37,878 nucleotides of DNA from Anaplasma capra (GTDB lineage Bacteria > Pseudomonadota > Alphaproteobacteria > Rickettsiales > Anaplasmataceae), in the NCBI RefSeq assembly GCF_025628805.1, contig NZ_JAOTBG010000009.1, forward strand, positions 1 through 37,878, given 5' to 3'. A model generated the notes under the pieces. It was not told the DNA's origin. It worked only from the letters and a program-made list of their open reading frames with translations, and did not search any database. This document shows, one piece after another, positions 1 to 7,772 of the stretch. How positions within the stretch are numbered: the first letter of the stretch is position 1; each line of letters opens with the position of its first letter. The translations under genes were made by a program, and so were the position numbers.

Positions 1-101
1 CTGTAGAATCTTCGTTACGAAGCTCCCTCCAGGTTTTAAGGTATGCACAGCTAGGAAACAGGCGCACCAAAAGGCCACCTTCACAAGAGAAGCGTATAAT
101 A

Positions 102-509
102 TCAACCACCCTCAGCAGCAGCTGCACCACCAGATGGCTGGCTGCTACCACTCGAAACAGTAGAAGTACTGCCACCACCGGAGTCACCGCCAGAAGGACT
201 CCCGCCACTACCGAGTACAGCCCTCTCGAGCCTCAGGATTCTCTTTTTCATGATCTTAAGATCGTCCTCAATCCTTCGATGCACGCGCTCCTCCAGCTGC
301 TCAACCACACGGTCGTACAACTCTCCACCTACACTATCAGCAGCTATCTGACCCACAGTATCACTACCTACACTCGAGGCCAGAACCTTCTCCTGCATTT
401 TCATTATGGAGGTAACCACGTCATCGAAGCGGCCCTCGCCGAAAACTTCCTTAACGCTCCCTATACACTGCCTAATAATCTCTTTGTACTGATCATCATC
501 CACAGCCAT
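102..509 (-). CDS. Hypothetical protein with coiled-coil core and Gly/Ser-rich C-terminal tail
   Basis: I do not recognise this protein of about 135 residues. The start is placed at the ATG beginning MAVDDDQYKE, preceded by a GGTGG element; the open frame continues 14 codons further upstream, but the predicted promoter -10 (542-547) lies within that extension. Residues 1-65 are mixed helix. Residues about 70-100 are highly charged (RVVEQLEERVHRRIEDDLKIMKKR) and look like an amphipathic helix or coiled coil. The last ~35 residues are almost only Gly, Ser, Thr and Ala. No signal peptide or membrane segment is visible. It is a monocistronic minus-strand gene downstream of fumC, with its own promoter. 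The tail could be a flexible linker or a surface or secretion-associated region, but that is a guess. The reading frame itself is well supported by the promoter and by its non-random composition. Confidence 0.7.
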   Translation of the reverse strand: MAVDDDQYKEIIRQCIGSVKEVFGEGRFDDVVTSIMKMQEKVLASSVGSDTVGQIAADSVGGELYDRVVEQLEERVHRRIEDDLKIMKKRILRLERAVLGSGGSPSGGDSGGGSTSTVSSGSSQPSGGAAAAEGG

Positions 510-541
510 AAAAACGCCACCGCGACACAACAAGAAGCCCG

Positions 542-570
542 ATGGTAACACGTAGCCAAAAGAAGATCAA
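542..570 (-). promoter_or_regulatory. Putative sigma-70 promoter of the Gly/Ser-tailed hypothetical gene
   Basis: On the minus strand TTGATC (565-570) is followed after 17 nt by TACCAT (542-547). The expected transcription start is near 535, about 26 nt before the ATG at 509. The TACCAT -10 recurs in front of four other genes in this window. Confidence 0.45.
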
Positions 571-736
571 TTACAATGTGATGCAAAGTCAGCGTGCTGC
601 AGTAGCAGAGGAATTCACGCCTCAACCCACGCGCCGAGCCACAAAACAAGCTGGAGCAACATAACCCGAGAGCATGCCACAACAATAACGAAACCGACCT
701 GTGCTCTGTGCACAACCTTGGTCATGCTTCCCGCCC

Positions 737-2125
737 TCAATCAGGCGAGATCATCTTCTTGGGATCAACTATGGCGTCGAACTCTTTGTCGTCAACCAAA
801 CCCAGCTTAGCCGCCGCATCCTTGAGAGTAACCCTGTGCTCAAACGCAAATTTCGATATTTTTGCTGCGTTGTCATAACCTATGTGTCTATTCAGGGCGG
901 TAACCAGCATCAGCGACTGGTCCAGTAGCACAGATATGCGTTCCCTATCCGCCTCTATGCCGTTTACGCATTTTGTCGTAAAGCTCATGCAAGCATCGGC
1001 CAGTAGCCTAATAGACTTGAGTATATTGTACGCAATCATGGGTTTGAACACATTCAACTCAAAATGCCCATTGGCCCCACCAACAGAAACTGCAACGTGA
1101 TTACCCATCACCTGCGCACATACCATAGTGAGTGCCTCACACTGTGTGGGATTCACCTTACCTGGCATGATTGAAGACCCCGGTTCATTCGCTGGAAGTA
1201 TTATCTCCCCTATTCCGCACCTGGGTCCAGAAGCAAGCATTCTGATATCATTTGCTATCTTCATGCAACCTACGGCAACGGTATTCAGTGCGCCGCTCAG
1301 CTGCACCATGGCGTCGTGCGTTGCAAGCGCTTCGAATTTGTTCTCTGCAGTCACAAACCTCGCTCCGGTGATATCAGAAACTTCCTTGGCAAATGCTTCA
1401 GCAAAACCCCTCTTGGTATTTAAACCAGTACCCACACCAGTTCCACCTTGTGCCAGCTGGTACACGTCGACCATCGCGGACTTAACCCTTTCAATGCCCT
1501 TTCTCACCTGGTACTCATACCCGGAAAACTCCTGCCCAAGCGTGAGGGGAACTGCATCTTGCAAGTGGGTACGACCCGTCTTCACTATATCTGAAAACTC
1601 CTCAACTTTTCCCCCCAACGCACTGCGCAGCATCTCCAAGTTTGGCAACAAGCGCTTCTCCACCTCAATCGCCGCAGAAATGTGCATAGCAGTCGGAAAT
1701 ACATCATTAGAAGACTGCGAATAATTAACGTGATCGTTGGGGTGCACAGGGGATCGACTGCCTATTTCCCCGCCTAGAATTTCTATAGCGCGATTTGCTA
1801 TTACCTCATTGGCATTCATGTTTGTCTGGGTACCCGAACCAGTCTGCCATACAACAAGGGGAAATTCCCCGTTCATCTTGCCATCTATAACTTCTTGTGC
1901 AGCAGCACATATGGCTTCCCCCACAGATTTTTCTATGCTTCCATTTCTCATGTTTACCCGAGCAGCCGCGAGTTTTACCACACCAAGTGCCCACACCAAA
2001 GGCATGGGCATTCTTTCTTCTCCAATTTCAAAATTTGCCATAGAGCGCTGCGTCTGCGCACCCCAGTAGTGTTCCGCAGGTACTTCAACGCTCCCCATGC
2101 TATCAGACTCAACTCTAACCCTCAT
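737..2125 (-). CDS. fumC: Fumarate hydratase class II
   Basis: Fumarase C interconverts fumarate and L-malate in the TCA cycle, as a cytosolic homotetramer without an iron-sulfur cluster. The protein has about 462 residues, the usual length. It carries the N-terminal [21 protein letters not shown] block, the catalytic-His segment GRTHLQDA (around residue 187) and the superfamily signature [11 protein letters not shown] (around 316-326). [12 protein letters not shown] and the SGPRCGIGE stretch also match class II fumarases rather than aspartase. The start is taken at ATG 2125; a GTG two codons upstream is possible. A TATAAT sits 28 nt upstream. It is transcribed divergently from coaB and is not in an operon. 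Nothing suggests damage. In this family an intact TCA cycle fed by amino acids is expected. Confidence 0.96.
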   Translation of the reverse strand: MRVRVESDSMGSVEVPAEHYWGAQTQRSMANFEIGEERMPMPLVWALGVVKLAAARVNMRNGSIEKSVGEAICAAAQEVIDGKMNGEFPLVVWQTGSGTQTNMNANEVIANRAIEILGGEIGSRSPVHPNDHVNYSQSSNDVFPTAMHISAAIEVEKRLLPNLEMLRSALGGKVEEFSDIVKTGRTHLQDAVPLTLGQEFSGYEYQVRKGIERVKSAMVDVYQLAQGGTGVGTGLNTKRGFAEAFAKEVSDITGARFVTAENKFEALATHDAMVQLSGALNTVAVGCMKIANDIRMLASGPRCGIGEIILPANEPGSSIMPGKVNPTQCEALTMVCAQVMGNHVAVSVGGANGHFELNVFKPMIAYNILKSIRLLADACMSFTTKCVNGIEADRERISVLLDQSLMLVTALNRHIGYDNAAKISKFAFEHRVTLKDAAAKLGLVDDKEFDAIVDPKKMISPD

Positions 2126-2152
2126 ATGCACCCCAGCGGCTTACCATGCCGC

Positions 2153-2181
2153 ATTATATACTAGACTTGCAAACCACGTCC
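2153..2181 (-). promoter_or_regulatory. Putative fumC promoter
   Basis: The minus strand reads a perfect TATAAT -10 (2153-2158). The -35 region 17 nt upstream is poor (GGACGT, 2176-2181). The expected start near 2146 gives a leader of about 20 nt to ATG 2125. Confidence 0.45.
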
Positions 2182-2236
2182 ACCACCAACTTGCCAACTA
2201 ATTTGTCAAGTAAGTTCACTAAAATCTACATGTATC

Positions 2237-2264
2237 TTGCAAGATCTAACAATAGCGTTACCAT
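2237..2264 (+). promoter_or_regulatory. Putative coaB-pyrC promoter, overlapping a 12-bp palindrome
   Basis: TTGCAA (2237-2242) is separated by 16 nt from TACCAT (2259-2264); the predicted start is near 2271 and the coaB ATG lies at 2301. The -35 is embedded in the perfect palindrome ATCTTGCAAGAT (2234-2245), which could be an operator in this divergent spacer. Confidence 0.4.
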
Positions 2265-2300
2265 TCCGCATGTTATCTGTATTTACCGTTATAGGATTGC

Positions 2301-2966
2301 ATGCGCGACGTGCTGATTACGGCAGGGGCCACAAGGGAATATGTGGACTCCATACGTTACATAAGCAATGGCTCATCTGGAAGGCAAGGGTATGCGCTTG
2401 CTGAGTGCATGGGACGCATGGGCTGGAATGTGAAATTAATATCCGGACCCGCACATATAACACCCAATCACGAGCTATACGAGGTTTTACACGTCGAAAC
2501 CTCAGCACAAATGCTGGAAGCCTGCCTGGGCTCTCTACCTGTGGATGTTGCAATATGCACCGCCGCAGTTACAGATTGGATACCGCATCGACATCCAAAT
2601 AAGCTAAAAAAATGCTCTATTGATTCTATAAGCATGACGCACAGCCCTGACATAGTGCGATGCATCAGTATGTCAAAAAAACGGCCAAAGCTAGTTATTG
2701 GGTTCTGTTTGGAGCACGAAAATCTGATAGAGTCATCTAAGGAAAAGCTTGCCTACAAGGGTTGCGATTGGATCATTGCAAACAATCAGTATGTAACGGA
2801 GAAAGAGCAGACAATGGGCAGTGCCTACAACAAGATATCGATAGTGAAAAGGGGCTCAGTACAGCATTTCCAGGTCATGACCAAGCAGGAAGTCGCCAAC
2901 CTACTCACGCAGAAGATTGTTGACTATTTTAGTAGTTCAACAGACAATGGCACGCAGTCTGGGTAG
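2301..2966 (+). CDS. coaB: Phosphopantothenate-cysteine ligase (CoaB), stand-alone
   Basis: CoaB joins 4'-phosphopantothenate and cysteine using a nucleotide triphosphate in coenzyme A synthesis. The 221-residue protein matches only the C-terminal half of the usual bifunctional CoaBC: ITAGATREYVDSIRYISNGSSGRQG at the N-terminus (the nucleotide-binding block), PNKLKK around residues 98-103 (the conserved lysine motif of the ligase), GFCLEHEN near 135 and IIANNQ near 157. The flavoprotein decarboxylase half (CoaC) is absent here, so it must be encoded elsewhere or be missing. ATG 2301 follows a short AGGA. The stop codon lies inside the probable ribosome-binding site of pyrC, so the two genes are surely cotranscribed. 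The split arrangement is unusual among proteobacteria generally, but the ligase motifs look intact. Confidence 0.88.
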   Translation: MRDVLITAGATREYVDSIRYISNGSSGRQGYALAECMGRMGWNVKLISGPAHITPNHELYEVLHVETSAQMLEACLGSLPVDVAICTAAVTDWIPHRHPNKLKKCSIDSISMTHSPDIVRCISMSKKRPKLVIGFCLEHENLIESSKEKLAYKGCDWIIANNQYVTEKEQTMGSAYNKISIVKRGSVQHFQVMTKQEVANLLTQKIVDYFSSSTDNGTQSG

Positions 2967-2978
2967 GCATAGTTGTGT

Positions 2979-4325
2979 ATGGTGCAGGGGGGAGCTTTGT
3001 GGGAATTGCTCGGCAGCGGCCAGTACCCAGGATATGTAGTAGCCTACGTGAACGCCAGGGTTGTTGACCCCGGATCTGGCACCGATGCCCCAGGGTATGT
3101 CATAACGAACGGCAGGGAGATTGCCGATTTTGGTTTTGGTATACCACCAGCTGGTGACTTTCGATCCACCGCGGATGAAGTGGTTGACTGCGGCGGTCAT
3201 GTGCTCATGCCAGGGATAGTGGATATACACGTACATCTCAGGGAGCCTGGTGGTGAGCATAAGGAAACCATAGATACTGGAAGTAGGTCTGCAGCTGCCG
3301 GAGGGGTGACTACGGTTGTTTGCCAACCAAACACTTCACCTCACATAGATAGCGTGATTGTTGCAAAATATTTGAAGATGAGGGCGCTGGAGAGTTCTTG
3401 CGTCAACATAGAATTTTACGGATCGATAACTAAGCCATGCGGTTCCCTATGTGATATGGTCGCCCTGCGGGAGGCCGGCGCCCTAGGATTCACTGACGAC
3501 GGGTCGCCTGTTATGAATTCTCTGTCTATGAAGCGTGCTTTTGAGTGTGCCAGCACTTTGGGTGTCGTGGTTGCCCAACACGCTGAGGACTGCCATCTTT
3601 CGGATGGAGGGTGCATTAATGAAGGAAAAGTCTCTCGAGAACTTGGATTGAAAGGGATATCTGATTTGTCTGAGAGCATCATTGTTAGCCGCGATATAGA
3701 GCTGCTGCGTGGGGTTCCAGGCGCACACTACCATGTACTACACGTATCCACAAAGAAGTCCCTTGCCCTGATACGCGCTGCAAAGAATGAGGGCCTGCCG
3801 GTAACGTGTGAGGTCGCCCCTCACCACTTTGCTCTGACTGAAGATGCGGTGAAAGAACATGGAACTTTGGCAAAAATGAATCCGCCTTTGAGGACCGAGG
3901 AGGATCGCCTATGTATGATCGATGGCCTCAAAGATGGTACCATAGATTGTATAGCAACGGACCATGCGCCTCACTCGCACCACGAGAAGTCTCTACCCAT
4001 TTCCAGCTGCGCATTCGGTGTGATTGGGTTGGAAACTCTGCTCCCACTTTCACTGGAGCTTTACCATAGCGGAGAGATGAGCCTACTCGACGTCCTATCT
4101 AAACTCACATACAAGCCAGCAGACATTGTAAAAATCCCCAGGGGTAGGATAGCCAAGGGCTTAGTAGCTGACTTGGTTGTTCTAGACTTGGAACACGCAT
4201 GGACCGTAGACGTTTCAAAGTTTGCTAGCAAATCAAAGAATTCACCCTTCCATGGCAGGGCCGTAAAGGGTAGAGTACTGCGAACTGTTGTCTCAGGAAA
4301 AACGGTGTACACGCAGCCCCAGTAG
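2979..4325 (+). CDS. pyrC: Dihydroorotase, class I
   Basis: Dihydroorotase closes carbamoyl-aspartate to dihydroorotate, the third step of pyrimidine synthesis. The protein is about 448 residues, as expected for the class I family (Aquifex and Bacillus type) rather than the shorter E. coli class II enzyme. Visible metal-site motifs, in order, are DIHVHLREPGG (two zinc-binding His), FTDDGSP (the Asp-containing loop), QHAED, HVST and ATDHAPH. The start is ATG 2979; an in-frame TTG at 2973 is an alternative, and GGGTAGG (2961-2967) would serve either. The gene follows coaB by a few bases. It ends convergently with glmM across a small hairpin. All ligand motifs seem present, so it is probably catalytic without needing the aspartate transcarbamoylase partner. 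Confidence 0.93.
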   Translation: MVQGGALWELLGSGQYPGYVVAYVNARVVDPGSGTDAPGYVITNGREIADFGFGIPPAGDFRSTADEVVDCGGHVLMPGIVDIHVHLREPGGEHKETIDTGSRSAAAGGVTTVVCQPNTSPHIDSVIVAKYLKMRALESSCVNIEFYGSITKPCGSLCDMVALREAGALGFTDDGSPVMNSLSMKRAFECASTLGVVVAQHAEDCHLSDGGCINEGKVSRELGLKGISDLSESIIVSRDIELLRGVPGAHYHVLHVSTKKSLALIRAAKNEGLPVTCEVAPHHFALTEDAVKEHGTLAKMNPPLRTEEDRLCMIDGLKDGTIDCIATDHAPHSHHEKSLPISSCAFGVIGLETLLPLSLELYHSGEMSLLDVLSKLTYKPADIVKIPRGRIAKGLVADLVVLDLEHAWTVDVSKFASKSKNSPFHGRAVKGRVLRTVVSGKTVYTQPQ

Positions 4326-4341
4326 GCCCCGCGCTGATTCC

Positions 4342-4356
4342 CCTGGCGGTGCCAGG
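4342..4356. terminator. Small hairpin between convergent pyrC and glmM
   Basis: CCTGGC-GGT-GCCAGG is a perfect 6-bp stem with a 3-nt loop, squeezed between the two stop codons. No T-tract follows on either strand, so intrinsic termination is uncertain; it may simply protect both 3' ends. Confidence 0.35.
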
Positions 4357-4357
4357 T

Positions 4358-5716
4358 TCACTGCATCCCCATATCGGTGCTGTCCATCGCGTCAAGCTCA
4401 CAGAGTCTGATGGAAAGCTCATCCGCAATCAGCTCCACCAATTTGGAGTCTTCCCCTTCAACCACAAACCTTATTAATCGTTCTGTACCGGATCTCCTAA
4501 AGATTATCCTTCCATTGACCCTTTCCAGTGCGTTTTCCATGTCCAGTATAGTAGGTCTAATCAGCTGCTCTATACTGTCAAATTCTCTGCTATATGGTAC
4601 ATCCCTATGCACTCTGGGCATGGGCACAAAACCGCTGAATATTGAGCTTGCACTCTTACCCTCCAGCAGCATTATAGACAAAATTTGCAGAGCGGCTATC
4701 AGACTGTCACTAGTTGTGGAATGCTCCCATAGAATAATATGGCCAGATTTCTCCCCTCCAATGCTGCACGAGTGCCTTCGCATCGTATCTACTAGGTGAC
4801 GGTCACCAACCTCAGATCTGTGCAACCTAACACCCAGATCCCTTACATAACTATCCATTGACTTACTAGACATGGTGGTCACGACTGCATCGGTGACGGA
4901 CTTGGTCGCGCGCAAATGCTTAATTATCGAGGCTATTACTTGGTCCCCATCGATAAGCCTCCCCATTTCATCACACACAGTAATGCGATCCGCGTCTCCG
5001 TCCAGGGCAATTCCAATATCTGCACCTTCCTCGAGCACCCTCCTGATCATACCCTCAGGGTGCAAGGACCCACAATTGTCATTGATATTAAACCCATCGG
5101 GCTCATTCCCAATAACCACCACATTGGCTCCTAGCTCCCAAAGCACTTCACCACCTACGTGGTATGCGGCACCGTTCGCACAATCTATAACCACCTTCAC
5201 ACCGGATAGCTTGAGCTTCTTGGGAAATGTACCCTTCACAAACTCTATGTATCTTCCCACTGCACCAGCTATTCTGTGCACCTTACCCATATCACAAACT
5301 TGCGCCAGGCTACAGCCCAGCCCGGTGCGCACATTAGACTCAATAACCTCTTCCAGCGCGACAGGCAGTTTTATCCCCTTGCTATCAAATATCTTCACCC
5401 CATTATCTAAACACGGGTTATGCGAAGCGGAAATCACAATGCCCATGCTGGCACGTAAACTTCTGGTCAACATGGCTACAGCTGCAGTAGGCATAGGTCC
5501 TACCAAGCCGACGTTAACCCCCATTGACACCAGCCCAGAAACCAGCGCGGATTCCACCATGTACCCAGAAATCCTGGTGTCTTTACCAATAACTACCTTG
5601 GCACCGGCTTTCCTGGCCTCAAACCCCAGAGCCATACCAAGTTTAAGTATGGTCTCGGGATCCATAGGATAGACATTGGCCCTGCCTCTTACTCCATCTG
5701 TGCCAAAAATACCCAC
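4358..5716 (-). CDS. glmM: Phosphoglucosamine mutase
   Basis: GlmM converts glucosamine-6-phosphate to glucosamine-1-phosphate on the way to UDP-GlcNAc. The 452-residue protein begins GIFGTDGVRGRAN, carries the phosphoserine loop ISASHNP (Ser about 98), the magnesium loop DGDADR (239-244), the sugar-binding GGEKSGHII segment and a C-terminal FRRSGTE phosphate-binding loop. Length and order match the family. The start is GTG 5716, giving the canonical MGIFGTDG N-terminus. It lies 36 bp downstream of lipB on the same strand and is probably cotranscribed from the promoter at 6449-6477. Because Anaplasmataceae lack lipopolysaccharide genes, its likely use is a residual peptidoglycan precursor pool; that is inference from family biology. 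Confidence 0.95.
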   Translation of the reverse strand: MGIFGTDGVRGRANVYPMDPETILKLGMALGFEARKAGAKVVIGKDTRISGYMVESALVSGLVSMGVNVGLVGPMPTAAVAMLTRSLRASMGIVISASHNPCLDNGVKIFDSKGIKLPVALEEVIESNVRTGLGCSLAQVCDMGKVHRIAGAVGRYIEFVKGTFPKKLKLSGVKVVIDCANGAAYHVGGEVLWELGANVVVIGNEPDGFNINDNCGSLHPEGMIRRVLEEGADIGIALDGDADRITVCDEMGRLIDGDQVIASIIKHLRATKSVTDAVVTTMSSKSMDSYVRDLGVRLHRSEVGDRHLVDTMRRHSCSIGGEKSGHIILWEHSTTSDSLIAALQILSIMLLEGKSASSIFSGFVPMPRVHRDVPYSREFDSIEQLIRPTILDMENALERVNGRIIFRRSGTERLIRFVVEGEDSKLVELIADELSIRLCELDAMDSTDMGMQ

Positions 5717-5752
5717 AGTCAGTACCCGTCGTTTTGGGTGTACATATGGAAC

Positions 5753-6382
5753 CTAGTCCGGAAAAACTTTTCGGAATTGCCTCTTAAGCGCGGCATCAAC
5801 GTCCTCAAGACTGAGAGTGACCCCCAAGCTTTGTAGTGACGTAACTGAAGTGCTATGCAACCCACATGGCGCAATTCCCGTATAACAATTAAGGTCAGTA
5901 TTGACATTCACTGAAAACCCGTGATAGGTAACCCAGCTGCGTACCGCTATTCCAAAGGCAGCTATCTTTTTTGCCGGACCGGAGGCAGGGCGCACCCATA
6001 TACCCACGTTGTCATTGTCAAAGTAGCTATTTACACCAAATTCCGCAAGGGTGCCAGCTACCCATAACCCCAAGTTTCGTACATACAAACGCACATCTTT
6101 CCTTTCGCGACGCTTTAGATCCAACATCACGTATACCACCCTCTGCCCTGGACCGTGATATGAACATCTACCGCCACGAGTGGTGCGTACCACAGAAAAC
6201 CGGCTCCCACACGGTAACTCCTCTTCCCTAACACTCGTACCAGCAGTATACACGGAAGGGTGCTCGAGCATCCAGATTGCCTCTGGCTTCTTGCCTTTCA
6301 CAATATCACTAACTCTAGAAACCATGCAGTCCACAGCTTTCCTGTAGTCCACTAATCCATCAAAAGTATGCCACTCCAACAA
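5753..6382 (-). CDS. lipB: Octanoyl-[acyl carrier protein]-protein N-octanoyltransferase
   Basis: LipB moves octanoate from acyl carrier protein to the lipoyl domains of 2-oxoacid dehydrogenases and the glycine cleavage H protein, the first step of lipoylation. The protein has 209 residues. The signature RGGRCSYHGPGQ lies at 69-80, the catalytic lysine in the KKIAAFG segment (Lys139) and the catalytic cysteine in GIAPCGL (Cys173), equivalent to Lys135 and Cys169 of E. coli. The start codon appears to be TTG 6382 (two TTG codons in a row), with GGGGAG ending three bases upstream; no ATG or GTG gives a full-length protein. The ribosome-binding site is the end of an 11-G run, which is unusual (see repeat at 6388). 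It is followed by glmM in the same unit. Confidence 0.95.
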   Translation of the reverse strand: MLEWHTFDGLVDYRKAVDCMVSRVSDIVKGKKPEAIWMLEHPSVYTAGTSVREEELPCGSRFSVVRTTRGGRCSYHGPGQRVVYVMLDLKRRERKDVRLYVRNLGLWVAGTLAEFGVNSYFDNDNVGIWVRPASGPAKKIAAFGIAVRSWVTYHGFSVNVNTDLNCYTGIAPCGLHSTSVTSLQSLGVTLSLEDVDAALKRQFRKVFPD

Positions 6383-6387
6383 GAACT

Positions 6388-6410
6388 CCCCCCCCCCCGC
6401 ACGCGCGTGC
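6388..6410 (-). repeat. 11-G homopolymer plus 12-bp alternating purine-pyrimidine palindrome in the lipB leader
   Basis: Eleven consecutive C on the plus strand (6388-6398) read as G11 in the lipB mRNA and form its Shine-Dalgarno region. Directly 5' of it in the transcript lies GCACGCGCGTGC (6399-6410), a perfect palindrome that alternates purine and pyrimidine throughout. Both elements are slippage- or Z-DNA-prone, and a length change in the tract would change the spacing and strength of the ribosome-binding site. Confidence 0.85.
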
Positions 6411-6448
6411 AGAAATGCGGGATGTAAATTTAGGAAACAAAACCTAAC

Positions 6449-6477
6449 ATTCTAACAGAGCAAAACAGTGAGGTCAA
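6449..6477 (-). promoter_or_regulatory. Putative lipB-glmM promoter
   Basis: The minus strand reads TTGACC (6472-6477), a 17-nt spacer and TAGAAT (6449-6454). The expected start near 6442 gives a leader of about 60 nt that includes the palindrome and the G-tract. Confidence 0.65.
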
Positions 6478-6514
6478 CTTACCGCGCATAGCTGGATACA
6501 ACCTACCCACAGGC

Positions 6515-7210
6515 TCACAAGAGGCCGTTGGTCTTAAAACTATAGTGTTTCCTCGGGGTCACGATTACATGATCTACCAACACTATATTCACGCTGGCAC
6601 AGGCAGCCTGTAGCTTGTTAGTAATATTTATATCGGCATTGGATGGCTTTGGGTCTCCGCTTGGATGATTGTGCGATATAACAATGCATGTAGCACCATG
6701 GAACAGAGACTTTTTGATCACCTCCCTGACATACAACGGAGTCTCGTCAACAGTACCCGTGTTCTGTATTTCGTCTGCAATTACACAATACTTCTTGTTG
6801 AGGTATAAAACGTAGAAGTTTTCCACACTAGAGTTCCCTATTTTCACCCGAAGATAGTCCAACAACTTGTGCCATTCGTTTATTACGGCACCGTGCTTTA
6901 CTTCACCCTTGAGCGTGCGTACTAGCGCTTCCCTCACACATAATATCGCAGCAACCGATGACTCTCCCACTCCATCCACTCTCTTAAGTTTGGCCACGTC
7001 TGCGTGTATCACACCGGAGAGAGTGCCAAACTCCCCAATGAGCCGCTTCGCAATGGGTTTGAGATCCACACGATTTCGGGCGGAGCACAAAATTAGTTCC
7101 AAAATCTCGTAGTCTAGTAGGCCACTTCCTTCACCGGATAACAGTCTCTCTCTAAGCCTTGCTCGATGCCCATATCTGAGCTGTTCACACTTCGAATCAT
7201 CATCACGCAT
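6515..7210 (-). CDS. radC: RadC family protein (JAB/MPN+ domain)
   Basis: RadC-family protein, named for DNA repair though its biochemical role is unsettled. The start is ATG 7210, preceded by the strong AGGTGG five bases upstream (7215-7220); the frame extends upstream to a TTG at 7234 but without such a signal. This gives 231 residues. The N-terminal third has helix-hairpin-helix character (LKRVDGVGESSVAAI). The C-terminal JAB domain carries the metallo-isopeptidase-like motif HNHPSGDPKPSNAD with an upstream Glu (ADEIQNTGTVDE), so zinc ligands look intact. Similar proteins are sometimes fused to mobile elements, but this one stands alone and is divergent from groES, so it is the ordinary chromosomal form. 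Confidence 0.93.
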   Translation of the reverse strand: MRDDDSKCEQLRYGHRARLRERLLSGEGSGLLDYEILELILCSARNRVDLKPIAKRLIGEFGTLSGVIHADVAKLKRVDGVGESSVAAILCVREALVRTLKGEVKHGAVINEWHKLLDYLRVKIGNSSVENFYVLYLNKKYCVIADEIQNTGTVDETPLYVREVIKKSLFHGATCIVISHNHPSGDPKPSNADINITNKLQAACASVNIVLVDHVIVTPRKHYSFKTNGLL

Positions 7211-7355
7211 TTTACCACCTTGGAAATTATCCAATAAGTTAATAAATAAACTAAAAGCCTCGTGGAAAAAATCCTATGCATTATGACAATGCATGCAAGC
7301 CATGATACCTTCGGTCAAAAAACTAAAAAAAAATTACCAAGCAAGGTCAGCAACT

Positions 7356-7384
7356 CTTGAAATCCGATTTTCCGGTTCATATAT
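7356..7384 (+). promoter_or_regulatory. Sigma-32 (RpoH)-type heat-shock promoter of groES-groEL
   Basis: CTTGAAA (7356-7362) followed, 18 nt after the CTTG, by CATATAT (7378-7384) fits the alphaproteobacterial RpoH pattern (CTTG, 17-18 nt, CYTATnT). The predicted start near 7392 precedes the GGAGGA and ATG of groES at 7438. I see no CIRCE inverted repeat, so HrcA control is unlikely at this site. Confidence 0.75.
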
Positions 7385-7437
7385 AACCGCCAAAGTTATC
7401 GTGACACGATCAGTCACAAAATGTTCGGAGGACAGTT

Positions 7438-7725
7438 ATGAAGCTAGCTATGTTGCATGATAATGTATTAGTTGAGGCCTTGGAGGATAGCGGGGGAGAT
7501 TCCCCTATACAACTTCCAGATTCAGCTAAGAAGAAGCCCACGCGGGGCAAGGTTGTGTCCGTGGGGCCCGGTGCTTCAAACAACAGTGACGGCAAGACGG
7601 TGCCCATGTCAGTAAAGGTGGGTGACGTTGTTTACTACCGCCAGTGGGCTGGAAATGAAGTAGAGCTCGAGGGGAAGAAGTTCATAGTCATGAAAGAAAG
7701 CGACATAATCGCTAAGGAAGCGTAG
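7438..7725 (+). CDS. groS: Co-chaperonin GroES
   Basis: GroES caps the GroEL chamber as a heptameric ring during ATP-driven folding. The 95-residue protein has the expected KLAMLHDNVLVE N-terminus, a mobile-loop region containing IQLPDSAKKKPTRGKVVSVGPG, and the VKVGDVVYYRQWAGNEVE core. ATG 7438 follows GGAGGA at a good distance. It lies 47 bp ahead of groEL in the same operon behind the heat-shock promoter. Length and sequence are typical for Anaplasmataceae, with no sign of damage. Confidence 0.97.
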   Translation: MKLAMLHDNVLVEALEDSGGDSPIQLPDSAKKKPTRGKVVSVGPGASNNSDGKTVPMSVKVGDVVYYRQWAGNEVELEGKKFIVMKESDIIAKEA

Positions 7726-7772
7726 TCCCGCGTACCGGTTTGTTTGTTAAGTTTGAATTTAGGAGGTTATAA

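Noticed and set aside
10-22. Inverted repeat CTTCGTTACGAAG at the window edge
   Set aside because: Short and without context, since the neighbouring gene lies outside the window; it may be a terminator or operator but cannot be judged.
1128-1724. 198-codon antisense frame within fumC
   Set aside because: Shadow of fumarase; no domain and no ribosome-binding site.
4872-5672. 266-codon antisense frame within glmM
   Set aside because: Ser/Pro/Thr-rich composition typical of the reverse strand of a conserved gene; no start signal.
7235-7437. CIRCE element searched for before groES
   Set aside because: No 9-bp inverted repeat TTAGCACTC/GAGTGCTAA is present; the sigma-32-type promoter explains regulation.
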